Assembly (NCBI GenBank): GCA_006384855.1
Contig: VCJN01003307.1
Location: forward strand, 56,385-120,384
Direction: 5' to 3'
From: Tetraselmis striata
Lineage: Eukaryota; Chlorophyta; Chlorodendrophyceae; Chlorodendrales; Chlorodendraceae
DNA: 64,000 nucleotides
A program made the translations under genes and the position numbers. Below the pieces are notes generated by a model. It was not told where the DNA came from. It was given only the letters and a program-made list of their open reading frames with translations, and searched no databases. Positions 25,101-35,804 of the stretch are shown piece by piece (the stretch's first letter is position 1; the number at the start of each line of letters is the position of its first letter).

Positions 25101-26567
25101 ATCTCCTTCTTCACAGAGTTTGCTCTTCTGGCATGTGCGCCGGAGCTTATCGCGGTTTCCGCTCCGAATGTTTCTAATGAGCTGTGGATATCGATGAAGG
25201 TAACTAAGATCTTGTGCAACCACAAATGCTCTTCTGAATTTTCGTTGTGAGCTATTAACCCGAATCTGTTTCCTACCACACACAGGCCGCGGCACTTCCG
25301 GTGATGCCCAAGGGCTTTGAGGTCGACAAGGATGACAAGGTGTGGTTGAACACGGAGCTTTGCAAGACTTGCATTGTGGAGGGGAACTTCAAGGCTCCCG
25401 CGACAAAACAATTCGCCGCGGACGCCATGTCGGCAGTTCGTGCCAAAAAGGCAACAGTCTTCATTGCCGACGCGCTTTTCGGAGCTGGTTCGCACACATG
25501 GGACTCGAAGGATGCTGCGTGGGGTACGGACGACTTCAACGACGTGTTTGCTTTCGCCAGGCAAGACAACCCCCACAACCCCGGTGCGTACTAGATGACT
25601 GTGCTTTCATTTATCTCATTCCCGATTTACCCCCGCGCAGGCAGTTGAATATCCTGACTGGATCTTCTGACGTCCACACTGCTCTCGATGGGTGCCATTT
25701 CTTCATTCACCTCTCGGACCAGCAACTTGGATCCGCAATCACAGCCGTTCAAAAACAAGCTGAGGACCTCATCTATCACGTCCTGACTTGGGCCAAGGAT
25801 TGCGGGATGAAGATGGGCAGCTCTCTGCGTCACGACGCTGAGTACTACCTCTACGTCAGGAAGCCCCCGCCAAGCATCATAGCTGACAACATCCGTTTCA
25901 ATGATCCCCGAAGGTGAGATTTGATCCGTGGAAAATAGCCGGCTTGTATATTCTACTCGCTAAGCCGGTTGTGCCTTTCCAGGTTCTCTACATCCATCAT
26001 GTTGGGTCACTTCAAAGACAGTTCGAAATTGAAGGACGAGAACAGACAGACGGTGAACAAGTACCAAAAGCCTATCGCTCTCTTCGCCAAGCACCTTAAG
26101 ATGGCGGCAACAGACGGGACAACAATCGTCGACGTCACAGCCGGAACCGGGACAACCGCGGTGCGTGAGGGGTGCAACCCGGGTGAGTGTCTTAATGGGG
26201 TCAGCATAAAAAAATTAACGCCTTGTGCGGTTTGCCACGCCTTTTCCAGGTCGCTGCGGCCTTTTCCGTGTGGTGGGACCATATGGATCATACCTACTCG
26301 TTCACGCACAGGAACTTGAAGATTATCCTCATTGACAACCAGAAGACGCAAATCGCTGGGATGAAGTCCAGGATGACCTCATGGTTCAAAGAGAAGCCAT
26401 GGGACGAGACTCAAAGACTGCGTCCAAGTGACTTCGAGAAGTGGCCGGGTCTACCCCTTCCAATGACCGAGTTAGAGGAGCGGGAAGAGCGTGCAGCGGC
26501 GGAGAAGAGGAGGCAACAGGCGGCAGAGCGCCGAGGGGATTATGTGATCGAAGATGATGATATGTAG
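19177..26567 (+). CDS. ~1556-residue protein with C-terminal beta-class DNA methyltransferase-like domain, 15 exons
   Basis: Exons: 19177-19237, 20341-20706, 20787-20879, 20965-21057, 21143-21199, 21307-22022, 22106-22645, 22758-23192, 23775-23974, 24046-24322, 24411-25199, 25286-25560, 25641-25913, 25983-26160, 26250-26567. Phases agree throughout and total 1557 codons. The intron after 25560 needs a GC-AG donor (CCAG|GCAAGA); all others are GT-AG. The N-terminus (1-225) is Lys/Ala rich; residues about 235-310 are a Glu-Pro repeat; 350-1200 match nothing I know. The C-terminus follows the N4/N6 beta-class methyltransferase order: FIADALFGAGSHTWD (DPPY-motif position, about 1270), a sheet/helix block, YQKPIALFAKHL (about 1420), then TIVDVTAGTGTTAVAAAF, the SAM-binding FxGxG-type loop (about 1438-1455), and an acidic LKIILIDNQ. 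The DPPY tetrad is degenerate (DALF), so activity is uncertain. The structure is firm; the function is inferred. Confidence 0.75.
19251..19494 (+). repeat. ~121-bp tandem duplication in intron 1 of the methyltransferase-like gene
   Basis: The block from GCGTGCAGTAGCTGCC to GGCAGACGAGTGG at 19251-19371 is repeated at 19372-19494 with a few substitutions and one small CGCT insertion. Confidence 0.85.
19738..20318. repeat. 24-bp tandem array B (intron 1 of the methyltransferase-like gene)
   Basis: About 24 units of the same repeat and orientation as array A. It is very regular, with occasional 25-bp units (GGTTCTG). It ends about 20 bp before the exon-2 acceptor. It reads open in several frames on both strands, which is a property of the repeat and not evidence for a protein. 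Confidence 0.97.
20733..21090 (+). repeat. Tandem duplication of a whole exon with its introns
   Basis: A ~178-bp unit holding a 93-nt exon and flanking intron sequence occurs twice, at about 20733-20910 and 20911-21090. The two exons (20787-20879 and 20965-21057) differ at a handful of bases and keep the same phase, so both can be spliced in. Each encodes a Lys/Glu-rich GSKGRA...SETIVTP segment. Confidence 0.88.
23250..23727. repeat. 24-bp tandem array C (intron after 23192)
   Basis: About 18 regular units (23297-23727), preceded by degenerate ones, with the same sequence and plus-strand orientation as arrays A and B. One unit is shortened near 23650. The array ends about 47 bp before the acceptor of the exon at 23775. 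Confidence 0.96.
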
Positions 26568-26596
26568 TACAATTCCGCAAAATTAGCCGCTCATAT

Positions 26597-26805
26597 GTTT
26601 TGTCCCGGCTTTGACAGAGTTTCAGCCCCGGACGGCACAAACTGCTTGTAGCCATCACGGCCCCCGCACTTCTTTTTGTCCCAGTTTGGACAGAGTTTCA
26701 GCCCCCGATGGCGCAAACTTCTTGTAACCATCCCGTTTCCTTCACTCTTTTGATTTGTCCCTGCTTGGACGGAATTGGTTTCCCCGACTTGGCACAAAAT
26801 GAATC
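26597..26805. repeat. Subterminal ~75-bp tandem repeat at the right end of the transposon
   Basis: Two and a half copies start near 26598, 26673 and 26748. Each has TTTGTCCC...TTGGACAGAGTTTCAGCCCC and a GGCACAAAC element. The GGGACAAAA-like core (here as its complement TTTTGTCCC) also appears near the left end at about 14651-14666, as paired inverted motifs in transposase intron 3 (15316-15395), and resembles the GGGACGAAAC core of the 24-bp arrays. Confidence 0.75.
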
Positions 26806-26886
26806 AACCGGCATTCATATTAGCTTTCAATCCCACAGCTGCCCCCAAACCCTAAATTAGACCTAACCACAATGCACCGCGTGCCT

Positions 26887-26914
26887 CGGGGCAAAATAGG
26901 TTACATTACTGTTG
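26887..26914 (-). repeat. Right terminal inverted repeat of the 12.5-kb transposon
   Basis: Reverse complement of the left end; GGCAAAATAGGTTACATTAC then TGTTG on the plus strand. LINE copy 3 begins at the next bases. Confidence 0.75.
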
Positions 26915-28475
26915 GCCTAATGCCATCATCCCACACTAAAGTACCCCAAACCCCATAAATGGTCCTCCGCCCACTGCGAGAAGTGGGCGAACATGGCATG
27001 CATGTGATCGAACGAGCATGTGACACCAACAGCGTTGTCCGCTTATAAATAACCTGACACCCTTAGTAGTTGCCTTGCCGCTAATGTGTCGGTACACCCT
27101 GGTACATCACACCCTAGATGTTCTACCCCATCGAATATATCGTTAATAAATATGTTAAATAGGATGGGGGAAGCGGGGCATCCCTGTCGGAGGCCACGCT
27201 CCATGGGTATGGGGTCTGATAATGTTCCCGGGGCCACCCTTGTCTTGACCCGTAACATAATATCCCTGTATAAACTTCTTTAGGTAAGCATGAAGGTAAG
27301 CATATGACCCGTAACTCCTATGGCATGTAGTTCTAGGAATAAAAGCTCATGAGGTACGGTGTCATATGCCTTCCCAAAGTCAATAAAACACGCATACGTG
27401 GGTACACATGGCGCTTGGCGACGAGCTGCATGGGGACTTGCGACTGGCATGGGGCCCTCCTCATTCCGCATAAAACCTGCTTGCCAACGACAAATTATCC
27501 CTTTAGCTTGGCAGACGTCTTGCAAGCGTTGGGCAATGACGGTCATCAGGAGTTTCATAGCGGCACCCATAGTCGAAATACCCCTGTAAGTGTCCATAAC
27601 GGTCGCGTCGCCTTTCTTGGGCACCGATACTATGGCCGAGCTACGCCACTGCTGGGGGATATAGGTCTTAGTCCATATCCCATTAATCAAGTCCAGAAAT
27701 GCCTTGCCAAATGGCTATTTGGGGCGTATATCGCCAATTTTAAAGTCTCCGCAGTGATCCCATCCTACCCCTGGGCCTTATCATTTTTTAAACGCCTAAG
27801 AGCCTTGACTAGTTCCTCCCATGTTATATGCCCATTAATTCCGATTAGTGCGGGGGCAATTGGTGGCGGTGTTCCCACGCCGCACGGTATATCGCAACCC
27901 GTTGTGCTAGGGAGTGGGGGTCACGCAGCGGCTCCCGATAGTGCCGCGCCCAGCACGCATTGATTTCGTCCGGCTTGGTATGAAGTACCCCCGATACCGG
28001 ATCGCGCATTGGCTGGTCGTTCGCACCCTCGAATGAGCCCTGCCCCTTACGGAGAGAGCGCGCCCACTTCCAGAATTCCCGTCTCCCACCGCCCTTCTTA
28101 AAATCCTGAACCGCTTTTAGCACGGCCCGCTCCCTCTGGCGGCGGCGGTTATTACGTACTAGTGTCCGGACCCTATGCCGTGCAGCAGCATAATGTGCCG
28201 ACGCTAGAGCGGCATCCCGAGGGCCCCTAGTCCCCCGGCACGCCATAAAGGCCATGCGCCGACGATTAATCGCACCTAGGATAGACCGTTGCAGCAGCGG
28301 CCCTAGGCCACGAGGCCTGGGCTTGGTAACAACCCCTACCCCACGCGCCGCCGACCATATTGCCTGGAGAAGGTGGTCGGCGCCGGTGTCTAGGGATCCC
28401 CCCCCTCCCGAGGGCCCGCCGTCTACAGGTGGGTCATCTAGAGGGGTGAATGAGTACCGCGAATCATAATTATAT
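26914..28475 (-). mobile_element. LINE copy 3, 3' part missing, decayed
   Basis: Minus-strand LINE sequence covers the linker upstream of the reverse transcriptase (a frame open from about 28475 to 27845 with SILGAINRRRMAFMACRGTR), fingers/palm (27690-27280, with FIDFGKAYDTVPHELL) and the GLRQGCPASPILFNIFINDI region (27258-27043). It reaches further 5' than copies 1 and 2. It is about 93% identical by eye to copy 2 where they overlap. Frames are interrupted several times. Unusually for a LINE, it is the 3' side that is lost: it stops at the right inverted repeat of the 12.5-kb transposon. Confidence 0.85.
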
Positions 28476-29567
28476 GCTGATGCATGTTAAGTTACTACGC
28501 TGTCCGGATGACGAATTTTAGCCGATCGCTGAAGATACCCGAATAAGCCACAGACGACTAACATCAGTAGCGAACATATGGTCGCGCGTCATTAAGGACG
28601 ATGATCACTTAAATATACAATAGTCCGCACAAGGAGTGCTGCCTGAATTCTCCCTTACTTATGGTTTAAATCCGAGATGGAAAATGGTTTCGGAGCAATT
28701 GTTCCTGTACTTCCTTACATTATGCATGGGTACATAGTGACAACAGTTTGCTTGTATATCATTATTGCTTATGTTGCCGGATGACTTTTTCCTGTTTTTG
28801 CCTCGACTTGTTCGGGACCTGAACTTATTTTGACGACAGTAGTCGCGGACTCAAACCAGCAAAACCCGTAGTCGATATACCACTTTTTCGGCGCAGCAGT
28901 TTTCCAGTATTTTGCAGTTTAGTACATTAGCCACATAGATTGGTAAGCGGCAATCATCGCTGTGATAGTATATGTACGTTCTACGGCCAAGGACCTGCTT
29001 GTTATAGGAGCAAGTAAGGCCTTAATAAATTTGGCGGCATGCTGTTTGGGTGGCCAGCCCTCGTTCGTGCCGCACATGCTCTTGCCAACCACTACTCCCA
29101 TCATCATTCAAGGTTATTCGTTTCGTCTAGTGTGGTCTATATCTGTATACCTTATACTGCACATGATGCGCATCCTGTACACAGTCATAAGAATAAGGGC
29201 CTTATTCGCGATATCACATACCTACAGGCATGTTCTCTAATAAATATGAATTCACCGCGGGACTGCGGATATTTTCGAGTATTAGGGGATTACGCCAGAT
29301 TTCAATAGAAAGTTTACTTTTGGGGGGACCTTGGCTACTAGGAAACAAAGCAGCAGCAGACGCGCGGCTGCGGCTGCTGGAAGATACTGCCGCCCGTACT
29401 GCGTTATAAAGGCAGCTTTCCAATTACGTTACTCAATTAATGCTGAGGTCATTAGCCAACGGCATAGGAACGCCATATGATTGCTGTTATAAATAAGAAT
29501 TGGGGATGATTTACATCGCTTTGTGTGGCCTCCTTGCCAGCATGTAGGTGGCAGGCTGGCAGCAGTT
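28476..29567. other. No gene recognised
   Basis: AT-richer intergenic DNA between LINE copy 3 and the 3' end of the next gene. No motif, repeat array or splice pattern stood out. Short open frames on both strands look like chance. Confidence 0.55.
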
Positions 29568-32500
29568 CTAATAGTAAACAATATACAGCGAGAAATGGTG
29601 GAGAAAGTCGCTCTCCAGGGCATCGGTCCGGCGGCTGCTGCCCTGCTTGTCCACCACAATCCCAGCTCCGCCTCCCGCAGTGTGATTGTCCACCTTGTTG
29701 CGGCAGTTGGGGTCCCGTTTGATGAGCACAAAGTGATTGACCAGCCGGTTGAGCAACGTCGCCGCCTGCTTGCAAGACAGCGTCTGCAACAGCCGCCGCG
29801 TCGGGCCGTCCATGGCAGCCGTCTCGGCCGCAGCCGCGTCATACTCGTGGCTGTACAGCACTGTCATGTACTTGTAGACAGTGCGCTGGTAGTTGCGCAG
29901 CCACGCTCGCCTCGGGTCGGCGGCCAACCCCAGCTTGTACTTCATGGACATCGCGCTGATCTGGCCCACCACCTGCGCAGCGCACAGCCACCACCTCAGT
30001 ATGCTAAAATCCCACCAACCTCTTCCAGGTAGCTCCACGCTTTCGCCCCAGTGGATGCAGGATGGGCGGCCATCCTTTTGCTGGGCTGGAACAGTGTAGT
30101 GGGGGCCGTACCTTGCGGCAATGGCTGATGACCATGTCCGGCGCATCCGGGAAGGTGAGCCCCTTCGGCGGCAGCTTGACAAAAATCTGCCTCTCCGCCG
30201 CTCTCTCCGCCGCTGCATCGGCAAGGCAGCGCGGGTGGCAGCCGGTAGAGGCCGACATCCCGGCTCCCGCGCCCCACTTGGCAGGCGCCAGCAGCGGCCG
30301 CCCCGGCAGGCTCTTGGCGGACGGCGCCAGAGGCGGGCCGCGGACGGACAATGCCGTGGCGTGGCGCGAGTTGCCTTTGGCGCTGGCGGGGCTATTCTTT
30401 GCGCGGCCCTTAGCGGCCTTCTTCTTCAACTTTTTCGTGGCGCCACCTTCCGCACATGCGACCCCCCCCGCCGACGTCTCCGCTTGCACGCCGCTGACGC
30501 CCGTCTGACAGGGCAGCGCGCGCCGGTGGCCGTGGTCCAGGCTGGCGTGGTCCCCTTGCAGGATGGCCGACTCTTCGATGCTCGCCACCTCCCAGCTGTT
30601 CATCAGCACGTCCAGCTTGAGCTGCAGGTCCGCCACCGCGCCCTCCAGGTCCTCTGCGCCCTCGCCGCGCCAGCTGCCTCGCCGCCGCGGCGCCGTGCCG
30701 ACCACCTCTTCCCTATCCTCCTCCCCATCCTCCAGTGCTTCAGACCCGACCTCCCACCCCCGCGCCAACTCCGCCTCGGAGTGTGTCAGCCCGAGCCGGC
30801 TGCTGCCCGCCTCCGACGCCTCCCCGCCAAATGCGTCAGGCTTGCGCTGCGTGTCGGCGCTTGCCGCATCCGCCCGCCAGCGCGCGACACGCTCCTCCGC
30901 CGGCATCGTGGACGCCACCGAGCCCACCTCCACGCCGTCGTCCCGGTCGTGCTCCCCCGCCTTCTCATCGGCACCACCGCCGGCCAAGGCGTTCGCGCGG
31001 GGCGCCTCGCGCGCGTGATGCCCGGATGCCGCGGCAAGGACCTGGCTACCCGCCTCCACAAACATCGACTCGGAGACCATAGCAGCCCCCGCAGGCTCCG
31101 CCACCGCCGTTGCCGTCGTCGTCGCCGCCTCCGCGGTGCTCGCCTCGCCGTCCCTGGAGCCGCTAGCGGGAGTTGCCAGCGCCACATTGCCGGGTCCTCT
31201 CCGCTGCCGGCCGGTGACGCCTGGCCCTTCAAGGCTGCCTTGCGAGACTGTGGTGCTCGGCAGCGCCACCTGCTGGGTTATCCCTTCAGGACAGGAGGCG
31301 GGCGCCTCGGGGGAAGGCGGCGGGGAGGACACCTGCGGCGCTGCTAGCGGCTCCTCTGGTATGCTGACCGAAACGCAATGCTCCGGCTGCGCCTTGGCCT
31401 TGGCGCCCCGGTTGGGCATGATGCCGGAGAAGCGAGGGAGGCCCTGCGCACAAGGGGGGGACAAGGTGAGAGACGGCATTACTGTAATCCGTTATCCAGC
31501 CACAAGGAGAGAGGAGGGGAAGATGGGGAAGAAAGGGGGGGGGGGGTGGGGGGACGAGCTCCGCAAGCCACATCCTGTCACGCTGTCAGATGCACTCGCA
31601 GCGCTTAAATGCCGGCTCACCTCTTTGTGGAGGGTCAGGCAGGTGCTCGCGGGTGTTGCGACCGTCTCGGTTGTTACCTCGTCGACGTCGCCATCAGGGA
31701 AGGCGCTGACGAAGCCGGCAAACGCAGAGGCTGGGTTGCTGGCGCGCTCAGTGGTGTCCCCCGTCGCCGCAGGCTTGGCCAGACGGGCCGGCTGCGGGGG
31801 CGGCTGCTTCGCCGGGCGCACCGACGGCATGGCTGCCACGGCGGGTGGCACACGCTGCGCGCTGCCCCAGGAGCCCCGCAGCAGCTTCTCCACCTCCTCC
31901 TCCAGGTCGTTGTCCCATAGCGGCCGGCAGTGGCTGATCGTCAATGCGGCTGGGCGCTGACCCACCGGCCTCGGCATCGTCTGCCAGTTTTGCGCGCTGG
32001 GGGGTCTGATAGTGAGCGATGCCGCTGCCGGCATGTGATGGACATCGGCGGGCCCAATGCTAAGAGCTGTGGCGGGTGCCAATGCAGGGACGCAATGTAG
32101 TGGGGATACGATGTCGTTGCCGATGAGCAGACTCTCTGCGGCGCTCGCCAGGTCCGCCAGCCGCTGCACCAGGCCAGCGCCCGGGCTTCCGGTAGCAGGC
32201 GGCGGCGACGGCGACGAGGGAGTCGGTGGCGGCGAGACCTCGGCCTCCTCTGCCAGGTGCGCCATCCAGCCAGGGCTGTGCTGCAGCGCCTCCATGTCGG
32301 CCTTCACCTTGTCGCACGTCGACTGCAGCGACACCTCTAGGCCCGGGTCAACGGCATCCGCAGCCTCCACCGGCCCATCACCAACCGGCGTGCTTTGCTC
32401 CTGCATCGCCTCTGGACTGACTCTGCCGGTGGGGGCCGCGGCGACAGGCGGCGCTCGCGCGGTGCGCGAGAGACCTCCGCCGCACCCACGCTCCGAGGAG

Positions 32501-33608
32501 CCGGTGGACCGACCGACTGCGAGCCGCAGACTCCGTCCCGGCGGCGCTTCCCTGTCGGCGGCCGTGCGACGAATCGGCGCGGGTTGTCGCCCGGCAAAAC
32601 GGGGCTCTGAGTCGGAGACGCGCCGCCGCGAGGTCGCTGCCGGCTCATATTGTCCGTGGCCCCCGCCGACGGAGGAGGAGGAGGCGCCGCAGCGCTGGCA
32701 CAAAACACAAACACCCCGGGTGCCAGCTTGGCCTCCGCTGCCGCTGAGCTCTTGGGCGATGGCGGTGGTGGCGGGCCGGGGCTGTCTGCGCTGCTGGGGC
32801 TGGCCGCATGTAGCCCAGGAGGCGGCAATCTCGCCCGCTGCTGCGCCTTCAGCGCGACCAACCGGCCGCGCCGCCAGTCGCCGCTGCGCCTCAGCGGGGA
32901 CGAGTCCGCCAGATTATCCGCTATGGACTGGAAGCTCGTTATGACGCTCCAGACCTGGCCAGCCGAGGCGCCACCGTCCGCTGGGGGCTGCTCCTCCGCC
33001 GGGATCTCCGGCTCGACAGCCGTTGTGTCAGCGGCCGCCTCTTCTCTGTGATGGTCCTCGCCCTCGCCTCCATTGGGGCTACTGGCCTGCGGCTGGGCAG
33101 GTGTCTTGAGAGGCACCTCCTCATCTGCGCACTCCGTCGCCGCACAGGGCGCCACTGTCCCTGACGGCGGGCCAGCATTCGCCGGCACCACCGGCCTCCC
33201 CTCCTCTGCGCCCGGCGCTGGGCTGCTAGGGCGCGCCTGGCGGGGGCTCGACGGCATTGGCGTCAGCGGGCTGCCGTCCTCCTCGCTGACGGCACTGCTG
33301 CGGGGGCTGCGCCGCTGCTGGTCGCCCGATGGCGGGAGGGCGCCCTTGAGCACTATGCCCTGCTCAGCATGGGGCGGCGGAGACGCGGACGAGGCGCCGG
33401 ACGCGCCGACGGCAGAGCCGCGCCGGACAGGCAGGCCACCTCCGGCAAGGCCGCCCGGCACGGAGGGTGCAGGCGCCTCGTTGCCGCGAATGACGGTGAC
33501 GCCCGCTGATGTCGTGATGACGCGGTTGCTGGCGCCTCTGCGTCTGCGGTGGCAGTCCATTGCGTCCTCTGACTTTGCCCGCCGGTGAACGACGACCTGC
33601 GGAGGCAC
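29568..33608 (-). CDS. Large, mostly disordered protein of unknown function, at least 4 exons
   Basis: I do not recognise this protein. Exons in sense: about 33608 to 32480 (frame clear, ends uncertain), about 32410 to 31621, 31443-30112 and 29972-29568. The last two junctions are clean GT-AG with phase 0. Between exons 1 and 2 the coding frame switches around 32400-32490; a ~74-nt intron (donor GAG|GTCTCT, acceptor GATGCAG) would explain it. The first ~900 residues are rich in Ala, Pro, Ser and Glu, with a basic stretch (KKLKKKAAKGRAK). The last 135 residues are better ordered (GLAADPRRAWLRNYQRTVYK, LSCKQAATLLNRLVNHFVLI) and may hold the conserved core. The exon at 33608 probably starts at an acceptor (CCGCAG|GTCGTC), so the true start lies upstream. 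The intron after 31621 carries a poly-C run in sense. Confidence 0.6.
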
Positions 33609-35804
33609 ACCAGGTCATCAGCACGCAGGGCAAGCGGTCATGCAACACTGCCACGTTGCAAATGTCATTGGGGGCGGGTGTGGCTGGCCCACTTCATAGC
33701 ACCTAACTGTACACCCTGAAATATCAAAACAGCCTTATAAAGTTGTGTGTAACGGCAGCGCGCACTGTGCGTAATAAATACAACACTGTGTCGGATAGTT
33801 TTCTTTACAACTGCTTCTGCCCATGCACGGAGTGTATAAACATTGCGCATCATTGTGGATTCTGGTGTGTGTGTGTGGGAGGGGGGTAACAGCACATATC
33901 GTCGCATGGCGCACCTTTGGCCGGAAGGACTGCTGGGATTGGGCAGGAGTGTGTGAGGGTACGGGCGACCCGGTGGAGAACCGCACTGCCGTGGCATGAC
34001 CAAGTGCTGGGGACGCATGCACCTGGGCATCAACAGAGTGCGGTGTCTGCTGGCGGACGGAACGGGAACAGGGGGGGGCGGGGGGGGGGGGGGGGGGAGG
34101 GGGGGGGGGGGGTTCAGTGCCCTTCAGAATGCGGCGCTGTCAGATGCTCAACGCATAATCGAAAGCCGCGTTAAATAAAAGAAATGGTCAATATGACGCT
34201 CACTCCAGGCGAATGGGGAATGTTGCCCAGGGAAGTACAGGGTTTCGCGAATGCGTGCCAGGGCCATACCGGCACCGCTGGGGGTAGTTATTACACAAAC
34301 CTGGGTATTGCGCTCTATTGATAGCACTGCATATATGTTCTGTATTGATTAACTACCATTGCGAACAGCCCGGCTGTTCCGAGTCCGGTTAATTCAATAA
34401 ACCGAAAAGCGAGTCACCAAGCCGAGACTGCCACCCAGCGCGCATCCTGGCGCTGCAGCCTGCACCCAAGCCGTCGTAGCCGCCGCCGTTCATTAGCAGG
34501 CGCCTGCCAGCCGCCCTCATCACGCGCTCGCTCGTTGTCGCAGCGCAGCTGTCGCGTTGAAGCATCAGCGCAGCAGTGCTGGCAAGCGGTGACACATATA
34601 CCTGTATGAGATATTGCTAGTAGCGGATATTCGGTGATGATGAGCTCGAGCGCCGCGCCGCGACTATACGAGTATACGACTATACACTTATGTACATATA
34701 AATATGTATAAGTATATATATATATATACATATGTGTATAAATGCGTATGTACATACATATCTGTATGTATTATATACATTTTTATTTACATTCTTACAT
34801 ATCAATTTGTATGTAGATACATGTACATATACAATCAATGTATGCATAATAGATGCATATATGTATAGATATGCTGTGTGCATAAATAGATATAGGTAAA
34901 GATGTGGATATAAATATATCGATTTATATGTAAGATGTATAAATATATATTTAGTTGGCCGAGTGGCATACTTCTCCACAAATAACGAGGGCCGGATTTG
35001 CGGCGATTGCTGGCCCGCCCTTCGTGGATGCTGATCAAGCATCAGCAAGCTATAACATTTGTGGACACGTATAAAAAACGCCGACCCTGCGCGCGCTGCT
35101 GTTATTTAGTAGTGCTACTACGGTACTGGCACAGTACGCGACTACGACGCGACGACTACGACAGCAAGTAGAATCAGCAACAGCAGCGACAGCAGTATAG
35201 CGCGCACGTATCGTGATCACAACTGGCGCCGCGCGCGACGAGCAGCAGGAGCAACGAATAACGTCGTCGTCGCAGCAACCTCTGTGTCGCATGGTAAAAG
35301 TCACTAAGAAAAATCAAGAGACTATTAGCACTACGGTAGGTAAGAAGCGTACAGGGGAGTGTGCATGTCCACAAACAGCGCGATACCGCAGACCTGGAAC
35401 AAGAAGGCTGGAACCCAGGATTTACTTGAAAACAGTGTCGAGACTCAAGCAGTCGTCGTTATCGCGCTATCGCGACGTCGTCGTATTGCAGTCGCCACGC
35501 CACCACTGCCGATACCTTAGACTGGCGTGACTTGCCCCCCCCCACACACACAAAGCCAACCAAGCGCCTTGAGACTCGGAGAGTTAATCAGAATCACGTA
35601 GTTGTACATCACTATATCAGCGATTGCTAGTTGGCAGCAGGCCATTCGTGCTCTCCATGCAGTACTCCACCGCAAATGTAACCATCAGCAATCCTCAAAG
35701 CCCTGAATACAATCCCGACCACCCCCACCCCGGGTCTCCTCTTCTCCTCCCTCCCCCCCATTTTTTATCTATACGTTTCTCGCTCTCCCTCCCTCCCTCC
35801 CTCT
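33609..35804. other. No firm gene; poly-G and AT-rich low complexity
   Basis: A near-continuous poly-G block lies at about 34071-34112. An AT-rich (TATA/TACA)n stretch covers 34680-34960. A GC-rich minus-strand frame 34595-34389 (MLQRDSCAATTSERVMRAAG...) could be a lone exon, but has no motif or matched splice partner. Serine/arginine-rich frames at 35050-35530 come from CAG/GAC triplet runs. A CT-rich stretch near 35740-35815 precedes the stop of the Armadillo-type gene. Confidence 0.5.

Larger units (their letters stand above)
14448..26914. mobile_element. 12.5-kb DNA transposon with DUF7869 transposase and methyltransferase-like gene
   Basis: The edges are matching inverted sequences: CAACAGTAAT, one differing base, then TAACCTATTTTGC at 14448-14475, and the reverse complement at 26914-26887 with about 3 mismatches in 28. 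Inside are two divergent multi-exon genes, both open throughout, three intronic arrays of one 24-bp repeat, and a ~75-bp tandem repeat just inside the right end. LINE sequence abuts both ends, so the element appears to sit in LINE DNA. The two LINE flanks overlap by about 450 bp of LINE sequence rather than meeting at one point. No clear short target duplication was found, beyond a possible GCCT one base off on each side. The transposase looks whole, so the element may be autonomous or recently active. I could not assign a named superfamily. Confidence 0.78.

Noticed and set aside
30121-31347. Plus-strand open frame of about 408 codons
   Set aside because: It is an Arg/Pro/Ala-rich antisense shadow of the minus-strand gene, whose frame joins cleanly to the next exon.
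34680-35048. Tyr/Ile-rich open frame of 122 codons
   Set aside because: It is produced by a TATA/TACA low-complexity stretch.
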